Part shown: piece by piece, positions 1-9,376 of the stretch
How positions within the stretch are numbered: position 1 is the first letter of the stretch
Layout of the letters: every line of letters begins with the position of its first letter
Assembly (NCBI RefSeq): GCF_004770745.1
Contig: NZ_RQGD01000034.1
Coordinates: 62,001-126,000, forward strand
DNA from: Leptospira ognonensis
GTDB lineage: Bacteria; Spirochaetota; Leptospiria; Leptospirales; Leptospiraceae
DNA: 64,000 nucleotides
Direction of reading: 5' to 3'
Notes under the pieces: generated by a model
What the model was told of the DNA's origin: nothing
The model's input: only the letters and a program-made list of their open reading frames with translations
The model's database searches: none
Program-made: the position numbers and the translations under genes

Positions 1-1131
1 TCTAACGACATCTACATTTTCCTCGAACCTCTGTCGATCGGCAGCGGTTCGACCTTTTCCGATAAATTCAAGACCTAGAAGGACATCACCTTCCTCCGTT
101 TTTTTAGTCCAAGCAACTTTTACGGAAAAGCGAAAAGGAGCCTGCATTTTAAAAAACAAATCAAACACGAATCCTTTTTGTTTCGGTAGCGTCTGAGATA
201 GATTGGGATGGTTCACTTTAATTTTAAGCCCCGTTGAAGATACATCCAGGACAGGAAATTTTTCATCTGTTGTCATCAGGTTTGCGTCTTTGATGCGGTC
301 GACCATTTGATTGGTCTGCGACATGATTTCGAGCACTCGCTCTTTTGTGAGACGAGACTCCTTCATCAGTATGGAAACATAGCCGATCGGGATCGCTTCA
401 TCTAGTTCATTGACATAGATTATGGGAAGTAAGAGAGAGGAGAGGATTTGTTTGTCTTTGTACTTTTTGATTACGGTGGCTAAGTGGTCATCGACATCTT
501 CGGAATAATTTAAAAATGCCTCATCGTCAGTGTCATAAGAAGCCTCCGCATAACAATCCTCTATGAAAATAGGTTTCATGGTTCTTTTGATCACATCAAA
601 CTCGTGTTCGAGATTGCTTCCAAACGTCGAAACAGAGACAAAATTATTTCCACCAAAATCTTGAGATAATTTTCTTTGGTATTCTTCAAAGCTAACACGT
701 ACAAGTGTTGGAATGTTGAACATACTTGCTTCGATGATGGTTTTCGAACTCACGATATTGCTGATCTTCACAAATCCATCATCAACAACAGTATATCGCG
801 GACTCACTCGCTCTTTTTTGGCGATGGAAATCTTTTCTACTTTCAATTCTACCCGACTGCCCTCGACAAGCTTTAGCACTTGGCAACGCAATTCTAGATA
901 GCGCGTTAAGACGGTAAAAATGCGAATTTGGCTTCCGGGTTTTAGTTCGGATGCGTAAAAAGACTCAACCAAAATATGATCTGTCCCTTTTATCACATCA
1001 CGGATAAAGCAGGCTTGGTCCCCCGAGGCAGTTTCTATTTTCAATTCTCTTTCTAGTAAATATTTCGCAATAACATGGAGTTTCTGCTCCTTGTCAGCTA
1101 TGTGATCCAAAGCTCGTGTATTCTTTTCCAT
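1..1131 (-). CDS. DUF1577 domain protein, 3' end outside window
   Basis: A reading frame of 377 codons runs leftward from an ATG at 1131 to the window edge without a stop, so the C-terminus is missing. The visible protein starts MEKNTRALDHIADKEQKLHV and ends in a beta-rich stretch (LDVSSTGLKIKVNHP, then LLGLEFIGKGRTAADRQRFE) that resembles a PilZ-type domain. The family is DUF1577, which I know only from Leptospira; its function is not established. No signal peptide or membrane segment is visible, so it is probably cytoplasmic. A PilZ-like C-terminus would suggest cyclic-di-GMP response, but the canonical RxxxR arginine motif is not clear in the visible part, so that remains a guess. The gene is divergent from the 738-residue protein, with 213 bp between the starts. 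Confidence 0.8.
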   Translation of the reverse strand, partial: MEKNTRALDHIADKEQKLHVIAKYLLERELKIETASGDQACFIRDVIKGTDHILVESFYASELKPGSQIRIFTVLTRYLELRCQVLKLVEGSRVELKVEKISIAKKERVSPRYTVVDDGFVKISNIVSSKTIIEASMFNIPTLVRVSFEEYQRKLSQDFGGNNFVSVSTFGSNLEHEFDVIKRTMKPIFIEDCYAEASYDTDDEAFLNYSEDVDDHLATVIKKYKDKQILSSLLLPIIYVNELDEAIPIGYVSILMKESRLTKERVLEIMSQTNQMVDRIKDANLMTTDEKFPVLDVSSTGLKIKVNHPNLSQTLPKQKGFVFDLFFKMQAPFRFSVKVAWTKKTEEGDVLLGLEFIGKGRTAADRQRFEENVDVVR

Positions 1132-1344
1132 TTTCTATTTTTCCCAAACTCGGTCTAATTTGACGTTGAAAGGAAAGGATTCAATAAATAATTTGAAGAT
1201 AAAAAATAGTCTGAAATTTATTGAATCGTCTCTCCTGCACATTCAAAAATTCTAGAACGGCCATTACAAATAATTGAATTTGTCAGGGGAAATATCGTTT
1301 TCCGAAAGACGGAAACCTGTCAGAAATACTTAGTATAAAAACCC

Positions 1345-3561
1345 ATGCCAGAAAGTAATGAAAATCCTTTAGATCCTTTTTCTTTTGAAATGGAGAACCC
1401 GGTATCTCAAGAGGAAATACGTCTCGAACCTACAACTCTATTCTTGGACCTGCCTAAAAATCAAGGTCGCTTTACGCAAACGTCACAAGCAATCCTAGAA
1501 GAATTACGAGTCAGGCATCGTAGATTGGAAATGCATGGTAGTTCCGAAATTGCACCCTCTCTGCTCCTGACTGTGGATAAAATTGCAGAGGTGCTCCAAA
1601 AAGAAGTCCAGTTGACGGAAAATCACAAAACGACGGCCGCAGTGAATGAGGCGCTTCTAGAATTATCAGATGCTTCCAATCAATTCCAATCAAGGTCTGT
1701 TTATTTTTATCCGTTTTTACTGAGGATTGAAAGTGGCATTTCGATCCGCATCGTCATGGTGGCTCCGCAAACAAAAGATAAAATAGATATGGTTCCCTAC
1801 CGCAGGGCCTGTTTTAAATATTCGGAAGAAATATTGCTCATAGTCCTTAAAAACCTCTCCAAACAAGACCCCATTACGCCAGAAATGAAACCGGGGAAGG
1901 TACTGCTTGAGCGCGACGAGAAGGGAAATTTAATTTTTTCACCAAATCGATTTTCATTCGAAACCGATATCCGATTGATTACTGAAAAAGGATTTTCTCC
2001 TTATACTCCTATACTCATCTCCGATTTTATCCTGGATGCGGTCACTTTTGGCATGAGTAAGCAGTTGTTATTTGAAGTGAATCCAAATTATCATATCGTG
2101 ATTTCGGAGTCGGGCTTTGTCGAGATTTTATTGAAACACGTATCTGTTCAATTGGATGCACTCGCCACGTACGTTTTTCAATACCTTAAGAAACTAGCCA
2201 AAGAGAGTCAGCAATTCCGATTTTTAGACAGCCTAGAAGATTTAGAATCTAGATTACCTGACTCTCGTCAGGCGATCATTGGTGGTGGATGGAAAATCGC
2301 CTATGAGTTTATCACTCTCATCAAAGATTTTTCTTTTGAAGAAAAGAGTACGAACCAGAATTTATTGCATAAACAAATTTGTATGGAGTCTGCCGCAAAC
2401 CTGGAGAAGTTACTTGCTGAAATTCAGAAAAAAGGAAGAGATATTCACGAGGAAAAATACACAGATACCTTTAAAAAAGTGAAAGAAAAGGTTTTGGAAA
2501 ATACCATGCGCAATCTGGTTCTAACTCCTGTGGATATTGATTTAGAATTGAGTCCGTTGTTTTCTGTTTCTAGTACCGATTCCAATATTCTGATCAATCG
2601 ACTTGTGGATGATCTTTCCTCATCGCTTGGCGTATATCCTGTAAAAGACGAAACCGGTAAACTCATTTGTTATTCTGTCGACCAAAGATATCTTAGAGAT
2701 GTAATAGAAAATACGAATGCATTATCGGCGAAGGATCCAAAGTATATTGAGGAGCTAAAGTATCTCGAGTGGATCCGAAAGGGACTGGTTTCGAAAAACG
2801 ACTCTCAACTGGATTTGCTCTCAGAATCTATCCCGAAAACGACTGAGTCTGATACACGTGAATCTGAAGGTTCTAATAAACGAAAATCACAAGTTGATGT
2901 GGAGGAGTTACAAAATACGTTTCACTTCCCAACATTAATCATCACCGCTCTGATAGGATCAGTGGTATCTACGATCGTATCTCTAGCTACAAACCAATTA
3001 GATATGTTAGTTGGTGGTGTATTCGCGAGTATACTTGCAGGGTTTGCACTCTCTTATTTTTCCAAAAAAATGGAAAGCCCGAAACCAGAGAAAATCACGA
3101 ATAAAAAACAGGTAAGCTCTGGGCTTTCTGAGCAAATGCTAACGATTGTTCGAGCTGCAGAGACTGTCTTGTTCCCTAAAAAATTTAATAATATATTCGA
3201 AAAAGTTTATGATCCAAAAAAATTGAAGTATACGATCGAAGAGAATATTGATGAGATACGGAATTTGTTACCTCCCGCAGATCGTAAAAAAGAGGATGCG
3301 AAATTAATCGCTGAGATTGAATATGCTGTCCTTCAACTGGCCATTAGTATCAAAGTGCCGGAGGAGATTCAGATGAAAGGAAGGTCTCGCGAATTCATCG
3401 TTAGCAAAAGTGACTTAAAAACACTACTTTTTAGAGACAAACTTGCTGAACATTTTCGAAAAGAAGCCTCCGTTTACAAAAATGATCCCGACATGATGTC
3501 CTATTTGAATTATTTGATCAAAGAAATAGAATTTGGTTATGCGAAATACATAAAACCTTAA
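1345..3561 (+). CDS. Large protein of unknown function with an internal membrane hairpin
   Basis: A 738-residue protein that I do not recognise. The first ~520 residues are soluble-looking, charged and mostly helical with no signal peptide. Two hydrophobic segments follow at about residues 529-550 and 553-573, then a charged ~165-residue C-terminal domain, so the protein is probably an inner-membrane anchor with both large domains in the cytoplasm. A low-complexity polar linker (about residues 490-520, rich in S, E and T) precedes the membrane pair. The start is an ATG with no strong Shine-Dalgarno site. A short hairpin (TTTCCG / CGGAAA, 1299-1315) and a weak promoter-like pair (TTGACG at 1160, AATAAA at 1183) lie in the leader. 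Its stop shares TTAA with the convergent speD stop. It is clearly coding, but its function is unknown. Confidence 0.85.
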   Translation: MPESNENPLDPFSFEMENPVSQEEIRLEPTTLFLDLPKNQGRFTQTSQAILEELRVRHRRLEMHGSSEIAPSLLLTVDKIAEVLQKEVQLTENHKTTAAVNEALLELSDASNQFQSRSVYFYPFLLRIESGISIRIVMVAPQTKDKIDMVPYRRACFKYSEEILLIVLKNLSKQDPITPEMKPGKVLLERDEKGNLIFSPNRFSFETDIRLITEKGFSPYTPILISDFILDAVTFGMSKQLLFEVNPNYHIVISESGFVEILLKHVSVQLDALATYVFQYLKKLAKESQQFRFLDSLEDLESRLPDSRQAIIGGGWKIAYEFITLIKDFSFEEKSTNQNLLHKQICMESAANLEKLLAEIQKKGRDIHEEKYTDTFKKVKEKVLENTMRNLVLTPVDIDLELSPLFSVSSTDSNILINRLVDDLSSSLGVYPVKDETGKLICYSVDQRYLRDVIENTNALSAKDPKYIEELKYLEWIRKGLVSKNDSQLDLLSESIPKTTESDTRESEGSNKRKSQVDVEELQNTFHFPTLIITALIGSVVSTIVSLATNQLDMLVGGVFASILAGFALSYFSKKMESPKPEKITNKKQVSSGLSEQMLTIVRAAETVLFPKKFNNIFEKVYDPKKLKYTIEENIDEIRNLLPPADRKKEDAKLIAEIEYAVLQLAISIKVPEEIQMKGRSREFIVSKSDLKTLLFRDKLAEHFRKEASVYKNDPDMMSYLNYLIKEIEFGYAKYIKP

Positions 3562-4319
3562 TGGATCATATGATATACTTCTTTCATTTCTTCTCGAAGT
3601 AATCTCATCTTTTCAGGAACTTCAGGATGCGAAATATCATCAGCACTTAAGAGATAGTTTTCTGCGCCAATTTCCTTGATCATCATCTTTGTTTGCCAAG
3701 TATTATCTTGTGGCATGTTGACATCAGAAAGGTATGTATAATTTCTTTTAATTTCTGGTTTGATAAAGTCAAGAATGGAATTAAAATGATGGTCGTTGTA
3801 GATTTTTTTGCCATCTGCCAGTCTGGTATAGCCTCGAACCACATAGTCAATATAAACCACGTCGCATTCGAATGCTTCAAATAAATAATTCATGGCATCG
3901 AGCGGAATGATCTCACCACAAGTAGAAATGTCAATGTCTACTCGAAAAGAACAAATGCCGTCTGGATCTGCAGCATCGGGGTAGGTATGAACAGTGATAT
4001 GAGATTTATCAAGGTGCATACTTACTTGGGCAGATGGAAGATGCGATCCACCTCCCTTTATATCGCTCATAAGTACCATAGAAGAGGCACCAACAGGATC
4101 ATAATCCTGAGAGGACACAGCCAAAATATTGGCATCTATCATTTTTACAATGTTAGTGGAGATCTCCGTGATCTTACTGGCATTGTATTTATCATGGATG
4201 TAGCTTACATACCGAGATTTTTGATCGTCATCGAGTGTAATGCAAAAGTCATAAAGATTAAAACTAAGAACCTTGGTTAAATTGTTAAATCCAGATATCT
4301 TAATTCTTTCTTTGTCCAT
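3558..4319 (-). CDS. speD: S-adenosylmethionine decarboxylase proenzyme (E. coli SpeD type)
   Basis: Pyruvoyl-dependent AdoMet decarboxylase, which makes the aminopropyl donor for spermidine-type polyamines. The 253-residue product aligns along its length with E. coli SpeD (264 aa), from the N-terminal ISGFNNLTK through LDKSHITVHTYP to the VRGYTR region. Family knowledge says the proenzyme cleaves itself before Ser in the Lys-Ser-His motif to form the pyruvoyl group; here that is Lys105-Ser106-His107. I chose the ATG at 4319 rather than a TTG 21 bases upstream, because AGAGG lies 8 nt before the ATG and the N-terminus then matches SpeD. The gene follows the class-I decarboxylase gene by 57 bp on the same strand, so the two probably form a polyamine operon. 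No spermidine synthase gene is in the window. Confidence 0.95.
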   Translation of the reverse strand: MDKERIKISGFNNLTKVLSFNLYDFCITLDDDQKSRYVSYIHDKYNASKITEISTNIVKMIDANILAVSSQDYDPVGASSMVLMSDIKGGGSHLPSAQVSMHLDKSHITVHTYPDAADPDGICSFRVDIDISTCGEIIPLDAMNYLFEAFECDVVYIDYVVRGYTRLADGKKIYNDHHFNSILDFIKPEIKRNYTYLSDVNMPQDNTWQTKMMIKEIGAENYLLSADDISHPEVPEKMRLLREEMKEVYHMIH

Positions 4320-4327
4320 GTTTTGCG

Positions 4328-4332
4328 CCTCT
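4328..4332 (-). promoter_or_regulatory. Ribosome binding site deciding the speD start
   Basis: On the minus strand AGAGG lies 8 nt upstream of the ATG at 4319. The longer frame begins at a TTG whose upstream sequence lacks a comparable site. Confidence 0.6.
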
Positions 4333-4376
4333 ACTGGCAAAAAACTCTACCTGAGCATTCTCGCAAGATAAATATT

Positions 4377-6641
4377 TTAAATAGGTTGGACGCAATCAAC
4401 GTAATAACGAAGAATCCCCGACTCATCGACCTCTTGTATGAGTCCATGAATATCTGTTTCAAAACCTGGGAACTTGCTATTAAAATCGCGGGCAAATTTT
4501 AAATACCGAACGATCGTTTCATTGAAACATTCACCAGGGATCAGAAGGGGGATGCCTGGTGGATAGGGAGTGAGTAGGATACTTGTAATCCTTCCTTCCA
4601 AATCATCAATGGCCACTCGTTCGATCTGTCTGTGTGCCATTTTTGCGTAAGCATCTGCAGGCGGCATAGCAGGGACCATATTTGAAAGATACATTTCGGT
4701 CGTTAGGCGGGCAATATCATTGGCCTTATATATTTCATGGATTTGATCGCTTAAATCTTTCAGTCCTATGCGCTCATATTTTGGAAATTTTGCCACGAAT
4801 TTTGGCATCACTCTCCAGACGGGTTTATTGGCATCGTAATCATCTTTTAACTGTTGTAACTCGGTTACTAGCGTATTCCAACGCCCTTTTGTGATTCCGA
4901 TCGTAAACATAATGAAAAAAGAATATAGGCCTGTTTTTTCTACAATGATCCCATGCTCAGAGAGGTACTTCGTTACGATAATGGCAGGAATTCCGTTTTC
5001 AGAAAACTTCCCGTCCATGTCGAGCCCTGGAGTGATGATGGTTGCTTTGATCGGATCGAGCATATTGAAGCCCTGTGCCAGTTTTCCAAAACCATGCCAA
5101 GTATCATCCGCATGAATCATCCAATTGTCCCTGTCTCCGATTCCTTCCTCGACAAGGAAATCTGGCCCCCAAACTTTAAACCACCAAGAGTCGCCAAACT
5201 CTTCATCTACTTTTCTCATCGCGCGGCGAAAATCCAATGCTTCCGCAATCGATTCTTCCACGAGTGCAGTGCCACCAGGTGGCTCCATCATGGATGCAGC
5301 CACGTCACAGGAAGCGATGATCGCATACTGAGGGCTAGTTGAGGAATGCATATGATATGCTTCATTAAATCTATGACGGTCCAATTTTCTGGTTTTAGAA
5401 TCTTGTACTAAAATTTGTGAGGCCTGTGAGAGCCCTGCTAACAATTTATGCGTGGATTGGGTCGAGAATACGAGCGAATTTTCAGATCTAGGACGATCCG
5501 GACCGATCGCATGCATGTATTTATAGAAAGGATGGAAGGATGCGTGAGGAAGCCAAGCCTCATCAAAATGGAGAGTGTCTATTGCATCACCTAGGATTTC
5601 TTTAATCATATCTACATTGTACAAAACACCGTCATACGTTGATTGTGTGATGGTTAGGATTCTGATTTTGGAAGACGGATTTTTTTCAAACGCTTGTTTG
5701 GCGATCGGGTTAGAAGCGATCTTTCTACGAATTTCATCTGGTTGGAATTCTGCAAGCGGGATAGGACCTATGATGCCGTAGTGATTTCTTGTAGGCATTA
5801 GAAAAACGGGAATGGCACCGGTCATGGTAATCGCGTGTAATATGGATTTGTGGCAGTTCCTGTCGACGACAACGATATCTCCGGGTGCGACCGTTGCGTG
5901 CCAAACCATTTTGTTAGAAGTAGAGGTTCCATTGGTAACAAAAAATAAGTGGTCAGCATGAAAGATTCGTGCCGCATTATGCTCGCTTGCTGCTACAGGG
6001 CCATTATGATCGAGCAATTGACCAAGTTCGTCCACGGAGTTACAAACGTCAGCGCGCAACATATTTTCGCCAAAAAATTGATGGAACATATGTCCGACGG
6101 GACTTTTTAAAAATGCAACTCCACCCGAGTGGCCCGGACAGTGCCAAGAATAGGATCCATCTTGTGCATAGTCAGTCAGTGCCTTGAAGAAGGGAGGCAT
6201 GAGCCCTTTTAGGTAGGTTTTTGCTTCTCGGATGATATGTCTTGCTACGAACTCTGGGGTGTCTTCAAACATATGAATGAAGCCGTGTAGCTCTTTTAGG
6301 ATGTCATTTGAGATATGACGAACGGTTCTTGTTTCCCCATAAAGAAACAAAGGGATATTATTATTTCGAAATCGAATCTCTTCAACGAAGGCTCTTAAGT
6401 TTTCCAAAGCAGAAATGGCATCGCTCGGACTTGAAAATTCTTCATCATCAATAGAAAGTATGAAAGCCGAGGCACGGCTTTGTTGTTGGGCAAAAGAGCT
6501 TAAATCTCCATAGCTCGTCACTCCGAGAACTTCCATGCCTTCGTCTTCAATGCTCTTTGCCAGAGCGCGGATCCCAAGACCACTCGTATTTTCGGAACGG
6601 AAGTCTTCATCGATGATAAAAATTGGAAAACGAAATTTCAT
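4377..6641 (-). CDS. Class-I Orn/Lys/Arg decarboxylase, closest by eye to arginine decarboxylase AdiA
   Basis: PLP-dependent basic amino-acid decarboxylase of the bacterial wing-domain family, 754 residues from the ATG at 6641 (AdiA is about 755, CadA and SpeC about 712). An N-terminal receiver-like wing domain (residues ~1-130) is followed by the fold-type I catalytic core and a C-terminal domain. PLP-binding Lys sits in STHKLLAGLSQAS (about residue 398), with the upstream WLPHASF/DEAW and DRNCHKS motifs. Details such as NWMIHADDTWHGF and the length resemble AdiA more than the lysine or ornithine enzymes, so arginine to agmatine is my best guess, but substrate cannot be fixed by eye. An in-frame ATG at 6665 is possible; I prefer 6641 because the N-terminus then matches AdiA and an AGAGGA lies 12 nt upstream. 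speD follows on the same strand. Confidence 0.9.
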   Translation of the reverse strand: MKFRFPIFIIDEDFRSENTSGLGIRALAKSIEDEGMEVLGVTSYGDLSSFAQQQSRASAFILSIDDEEFSSPSDAISALENLRAFVEEIRFRNNNIPLFLYGETRTVRHISNDILKELHGFIHMFEDTPEFVARHIIREAKTYLKGLMPPFFKALTDYAQDGSYSWHCPGHSGGVAFLKSPVGHMFHQFFGENMLRADVCNSVDELGQLLDHNGPVAASEHNAARIFHADHLFFVTNGTSTSNKMVWHATVAPGDIVVVDRNCHKSILHAITMTGAIPVFLMPTRNHYGIIGPIPLAEFQPDEIRRKIASNPIAKQAFEKNPSSKIRILTITQSTYDGVLYNVDMIKEILGDAIDTLHFDEAWLPHASFHPFYKYMHAIGPDRPRSENSLVFSTQSTHKLLAGLSQASQILVQDSKTRKLDRHRFNEAYHMHSSTSPQYAIIASCDVAASMMEPPGGTALVEESIAEALDFRRAMRKVDEEFGDSWWFKVWGPDFLVEEGIGDRDNWMIHADDTWHGFGKLAQGFNMLDPIKATIITPGLDMDGKFSENGIPAIIVTKYLSEHGIIVEKTGLYSFFIMFTIGITKGRWNTLVTELQQLKDDYDANKPVWRVMPKFVAKFPKYERIGLKDLSDQIHEIYKANDIARLTTEMYLSNMVPAMPPADAYAKMAHRQIERVAIDDLEGRITSILLTPYPPGIPLLIPGECFNETIVRYLKFARDFNSKFPGFETDIHGLIQEVDESGILRYYVDCVQPI

Positions 6642-6779
6642 TACTCTGGATTTTCCTCTAAACATCCAATGAGATTGGACTTGATGTCATAGAAAATGAA
6701 TGCTCTCTAAATTGCCAAATCAATTCAAGAATTCGGAAAGGAGTATCGAAAAAAATTAAATCTGAGAGAACTCTACTTT

Positions 6780-7463
6780 TTAGTTTTTTAGTTTTCTTCG
6801 AATGTCTTCTAAAATTTCGATTTGTATTTCCTGGATTTCCATCATCTTCGACCACTGATCAAGCAACAGATGGTCAACCTTTTCGTGTAAGGTGCGAATT
6901 TCAATTTCGGATTTTAAATTGATTTTATAATCATTTTCAGCTCGAGTTCTATCTTTTGCTTCCTGGCGGTTTTGACTCATCATAATGATGGGAGCTTGGA
7001 TAGCTGCTATGCAAGAAAGAATCAAGTTTAACAAGATGAAGGGATAGGGATCATACTGATAAGAAAAAAGCAATACACTGTTTGCGAAAATCCAAAGGAA
7101 AAGAAGGATAAAGAAAATGGAAATAAATTTCCAACTGCCACCAAAGGCTGCCACTCCATCAGAAATTTTTTCACCTACAGTCGGCGATACGATTTTAAAA
7201 TTTGTATCAAATGTTAATAGTTCATTCTCTTTGATGCTATGAATGACAGATTCTTCTAGTTTTTCTATACTACCTTTTTCTTTTTTGATGATGTGTGTAA
7301 TGTATTTGATTCGGAATTGATCGAAATCGTCTTTGCAAATTTTGCTTTTGTCATTCCATGTTGGATGTGATATTTGAATCAGTTCTTCCATTTCATTTTG
7401 AATCCCGCTTGCGGCAATCAATTCCAACTTCGGAAAGTTCTTCAAACAAATATCACATTTCAT
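6780..7463 (-). CDS. DUF1003 family inner-membrane protein
   Basis: A 227-residue protein with a DUF1003 domain: GSWKF, two membrane segments at about residues 112-133 and 141-161, the YDPYPFILLNLILS and AAIQAPIIMMSQNRQ motifs, then KDRTRAENDYKINLKSE and a helical tail that looks like a coiled coil. The N-terminus carries Cys3, Cys6 and Cys43 with His33 nearby, which could bind zinc. The family's role is unknown; members are often called cyclic-nucleotide- or transport-related without proof. The gene lies 19 bp behind the secreted-protein gene at 7483-8322 on the same strand, so they may be co-transcribed. No clear Shine-Dalgarno site precedes the ATG. Confidence 0.88.
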   Translation of the reverse strand: MKCDICLKNFPKLELIAASGIQNEMEELIQISHPTWNDKSKICKDDFDQFRIKYITHIIKKEKGSIEKLEESVIHSIKENELLTFDTNFKIVSPTVGEKISDGVAAFGGSWKFISIFFILLFLWIFANSVLLFSYQYDPYPFILLNLILSCIAAIQAPIIMMSQNRQEAKDRTRAENDYKINLKSEIEIRTLHEKVDHLLLDQWSKMMEIQEIQIEILEDIRRKLKN

Positions 7464-7482
7464 CGATGTTATAATTTATATT

Positions 7483-8322
7483 CTAACGTGTGATGACCCA
7501 TTTCCCATCGATAAGGCTTAAATAGATCGGTATGGATGCATCTTTTTTTGCATTCAATAGGGAATTGCCCTTGGCATCTGTGAGCGTAACGATCTTATTT
7601 CCGCATAACAGTGTAACTTTCATTTTGTTTTTACTAAGTTTCCAAGTTGGTCCAATAGATTTCATCATTGATGATAGTGCTTTTTTCTCACTGGCAGGAT
7701 CAGCAGGATAGTATCTTGCTTCTGCTGTATCTTTTTCTCGAAAAGAAAGAAACGGTAAAACTTTGTTTGGGTCTTTCGAATTTAAGGCTTTTGTGAGTGC
7801 CTCGAGGTGAGTGATGGCCGCGGATTCGAGTTCTGGTGACCATTCGATTGTTTGGGCAACCGACCAAAGTTTTGAAGGAGGTAGGAAGGGGGGATCGAAA
7901 GAAAGATGTACCCATTCCCCAATAGATTCTTTTTGTTGCTGCCATGTATAAGAAAATAGGCGCTCTCCTTCATCTGGAAATTGACCTTGCTGGCCAATGG
8001 TCAGATTGATTTCTGCTTCTGGAGGGAAGGGTGTTTCCTTCTTTTTTCCGGTTAGCCTTCTTTCTGTTAAACGATAAGAAAGTGTATTTTTGCCCGGGAT
8101 GATCCAATAATTAACATCTGCCTGACCAGATGAATCTTCTGTAGACCCGCCTTCTTTTACTGCGTATCCATTCACGAAGATCTCCAGATTCACACCGGAG
8201 TTTTTATACGTAACGATATAATAACCAGAAGTGGCCTTTACTGCAGCCACTGAATTTTCCTCTGAGAATAACGACCCCACGGAATAGAGAATGAGCGTGA
8301 AAAGTAAGATAAAACGAGACAT
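7483..8322 (-). CDS. Secreted protein of unknown function
   Basis: A 279-residue product starting MSRFILLFTLILYSVGSLFS, a typical cleavable signal peptide, followed by a mature domain with no membrane segment. There is no lipobox Cys, so it is probably periplasmic or exported. The N-terminal mature part looks beta-rich (ATSGYYIVTYKNSGVNLEIF). A C-terminal helical and beta part (about residues 175-279) contains the SMMKSIGPTWKLSKNK stretch and ends in LSLIDGKWVITR, reminiscent of small NTF2-like or Cystatin-like folds, but I cannot assign a family. I chose the ATG at 8322 over a GTG at 8334: the GTG has AAGAAG directly against it, whereas a GGTGG lies 8 nt before the ATG. It is divergent from the DsbA-like gene with about 100 bp between. 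Confidence 0.75.
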   Translation of the reverse strand: MSRFILLFTLILYSVGSLFSEENSVAAVKATSGYYIVTYKNSGVNLEIFVNGYAVKEGGSTEDSSGQADVNYWIIPGKNTLSYRLTERRLTGKKKETPFPPEAEINLTIGQQGQFPDEGERLFSYTWQQQKESIGEWVHLSFDPPFLPPSKLWSVAQTIEWSPELESAAITHLEALTKALNSKDPNKVLPFLSFREKDTAEARYYPADPASEKKALSSMMKSIGPTWKLSKNKMKVTLLCGNKIVTLTDAKGNSLLNAKKDASIPIYLSLIDGKWVITR

Positions 8323-8425
8323 GTAAGATACCACCTTCTTATGATCCGACTTGATCGAATCATAAAATCTTCTCTTCGTCGATAAAAATCTTGATTTAAA
8401 AAAATGAGAGGCAGATGGTTCACTT

Positions 8426-9313
8426 GTGAAATTTGTTTTATTTTTCCTATTTCTCCTCTCATGCGAAAGAGAAACCCAGGCACCAAAATTTTTACCTGAC
8501 TACCTGCCGTCAGAGGAGGCGATCAAGCAGGTCTTGTCGTCTGACAAAAATATGACGAAACTGCGAAACAGGGCGATGGAAAAACAAGTGACTCTCGAGG
8601 AATGGAAAAAATTAGTCCGCCAGGAAGTGACAGATCCCGAGATCAGCCGTTACTCCGCCTTGGAACGAAAGTCGGCTTCCATGGGTGAATTTGATACGGA
8701 TGCCATTGATAAAAAAAGAGAATCTATTCGTATCCGCTTGGCTTGGAGCCGTATGCTAAGTGAAGCAAACATTACCTGGAAGGAGCATTCCGCCTCTCCA
8801 GAACAAAACATCCTTTCAAAAATAAAATTAAATCTAACACCTACTGTTGGAAAATCTCCTGCCAAATGGACCATCGTCGAGTGGAGCGACTATCATTGCA
8901 CATTTTGTAAACAAACTCATCCTCATACCAGGAAAATGTTAGAAAGCTATAAAGGTCAAGTTTTGTATTACCATAAAGACTTTCCTCTTGATTCAGAATC
9001 AGATGAAGGCCTGCTCCCACTTGCTTTTGCCAGATGCCTTTGGGAAAATGATTCCTCACATTATGTCCGTCATACGATTGATATTTATAAAAATGTAAAC
9101 CATCTGGAAAACTTGAAAACAGAAGCTGGTTTGGATTGCGATCCGAAAAAGCTGGATAGGAAATATTTTAAAATCGTTCTAGACGATTACGAGGAAGCAT
9201 CGCGCCTTGGGGTTGGTTCCATCCCCACTTTCTGGGTCAATGGTAGGTGGATTGTTGGGTCTTTAGACGAAAAGACTTGGGCACGTGTCCTACGGGAAAC
9301 AAGCCGAAAGTAA
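8426..9313 (+). CDS. DsbA-like thioredoxin-fold lipoprotein
   Basis: Predicted periplasm-facing thiol-disulfide protein. The N-terminus MKFVLFFLFLLSC is a very short signal ending in a lipobox with Cys13. Residues ~30-140 are a charged helical extension (possibly a SurA-like or dimerisation region). The thioredoxin fold begins at about residue 150 with WSDYHCTFCKQTHPHT, active-site Cys158-Thr-Phe-Cys161, and the cis-proline loop is Ile266-Pro267-Thr in GVGSIPTFWVNGR. This layout is that of the Thioredoxin_4/DsbA-like group, which oxidises, isomerises or reduces exported proteins; direction cannot be decided here. The start is a GTG. The only nearby ATG (8415) is out of frame. The next gene, 63 bp downstream, is also a lipoprotein with several Cys residues, a possible client. 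Confidence 0.87.
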   Translation: MKFVLFFLFLLSCERETQAPKFLPDYLPSEEAIKQVLSSDKNMTKLRNRAMEKQVTLEEWKKLVRQEVTDPEISRYSALERKSASMGEFDTDAIDKKRESIRIRLAWSRMLSEANITWKEHSASPEQNILSKIKLNLTPTVGKSPAKWTIVEWSDYHCTFCKQTHPHTRKMLESYKGQVLYYHKDFPLDSESDEGLLPLAFARCLWENDSSHYVRHTIDIYKNVNHLENLKTEAGLDCDPKKLDRKYFKIVLDDYEEASRLGVGSIPTFWVNGRWIVGSLDEKTWARVLRETSRK

Positions 9314-9376
9314 AAATTTTCTTGTCATTTTGCTTTTGATTTGTTTTGATTCTCTGACATTCTTAAAGGAAATCGT

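Noticed and set aside
1160..1188. Promoter for the 738-residue gene (TTGACG-N17-AATAAA)
   Set aside because: The -10 word fits only four of six bases and it lies 157 bp from the start, so I mention it only in the gene note.
4953..5342. 129-codon frame on the plus strand
   Set aside because: It is a shadow of the class-I decarboxylase on the minus strand, whose motifs are intact through the same stretch.
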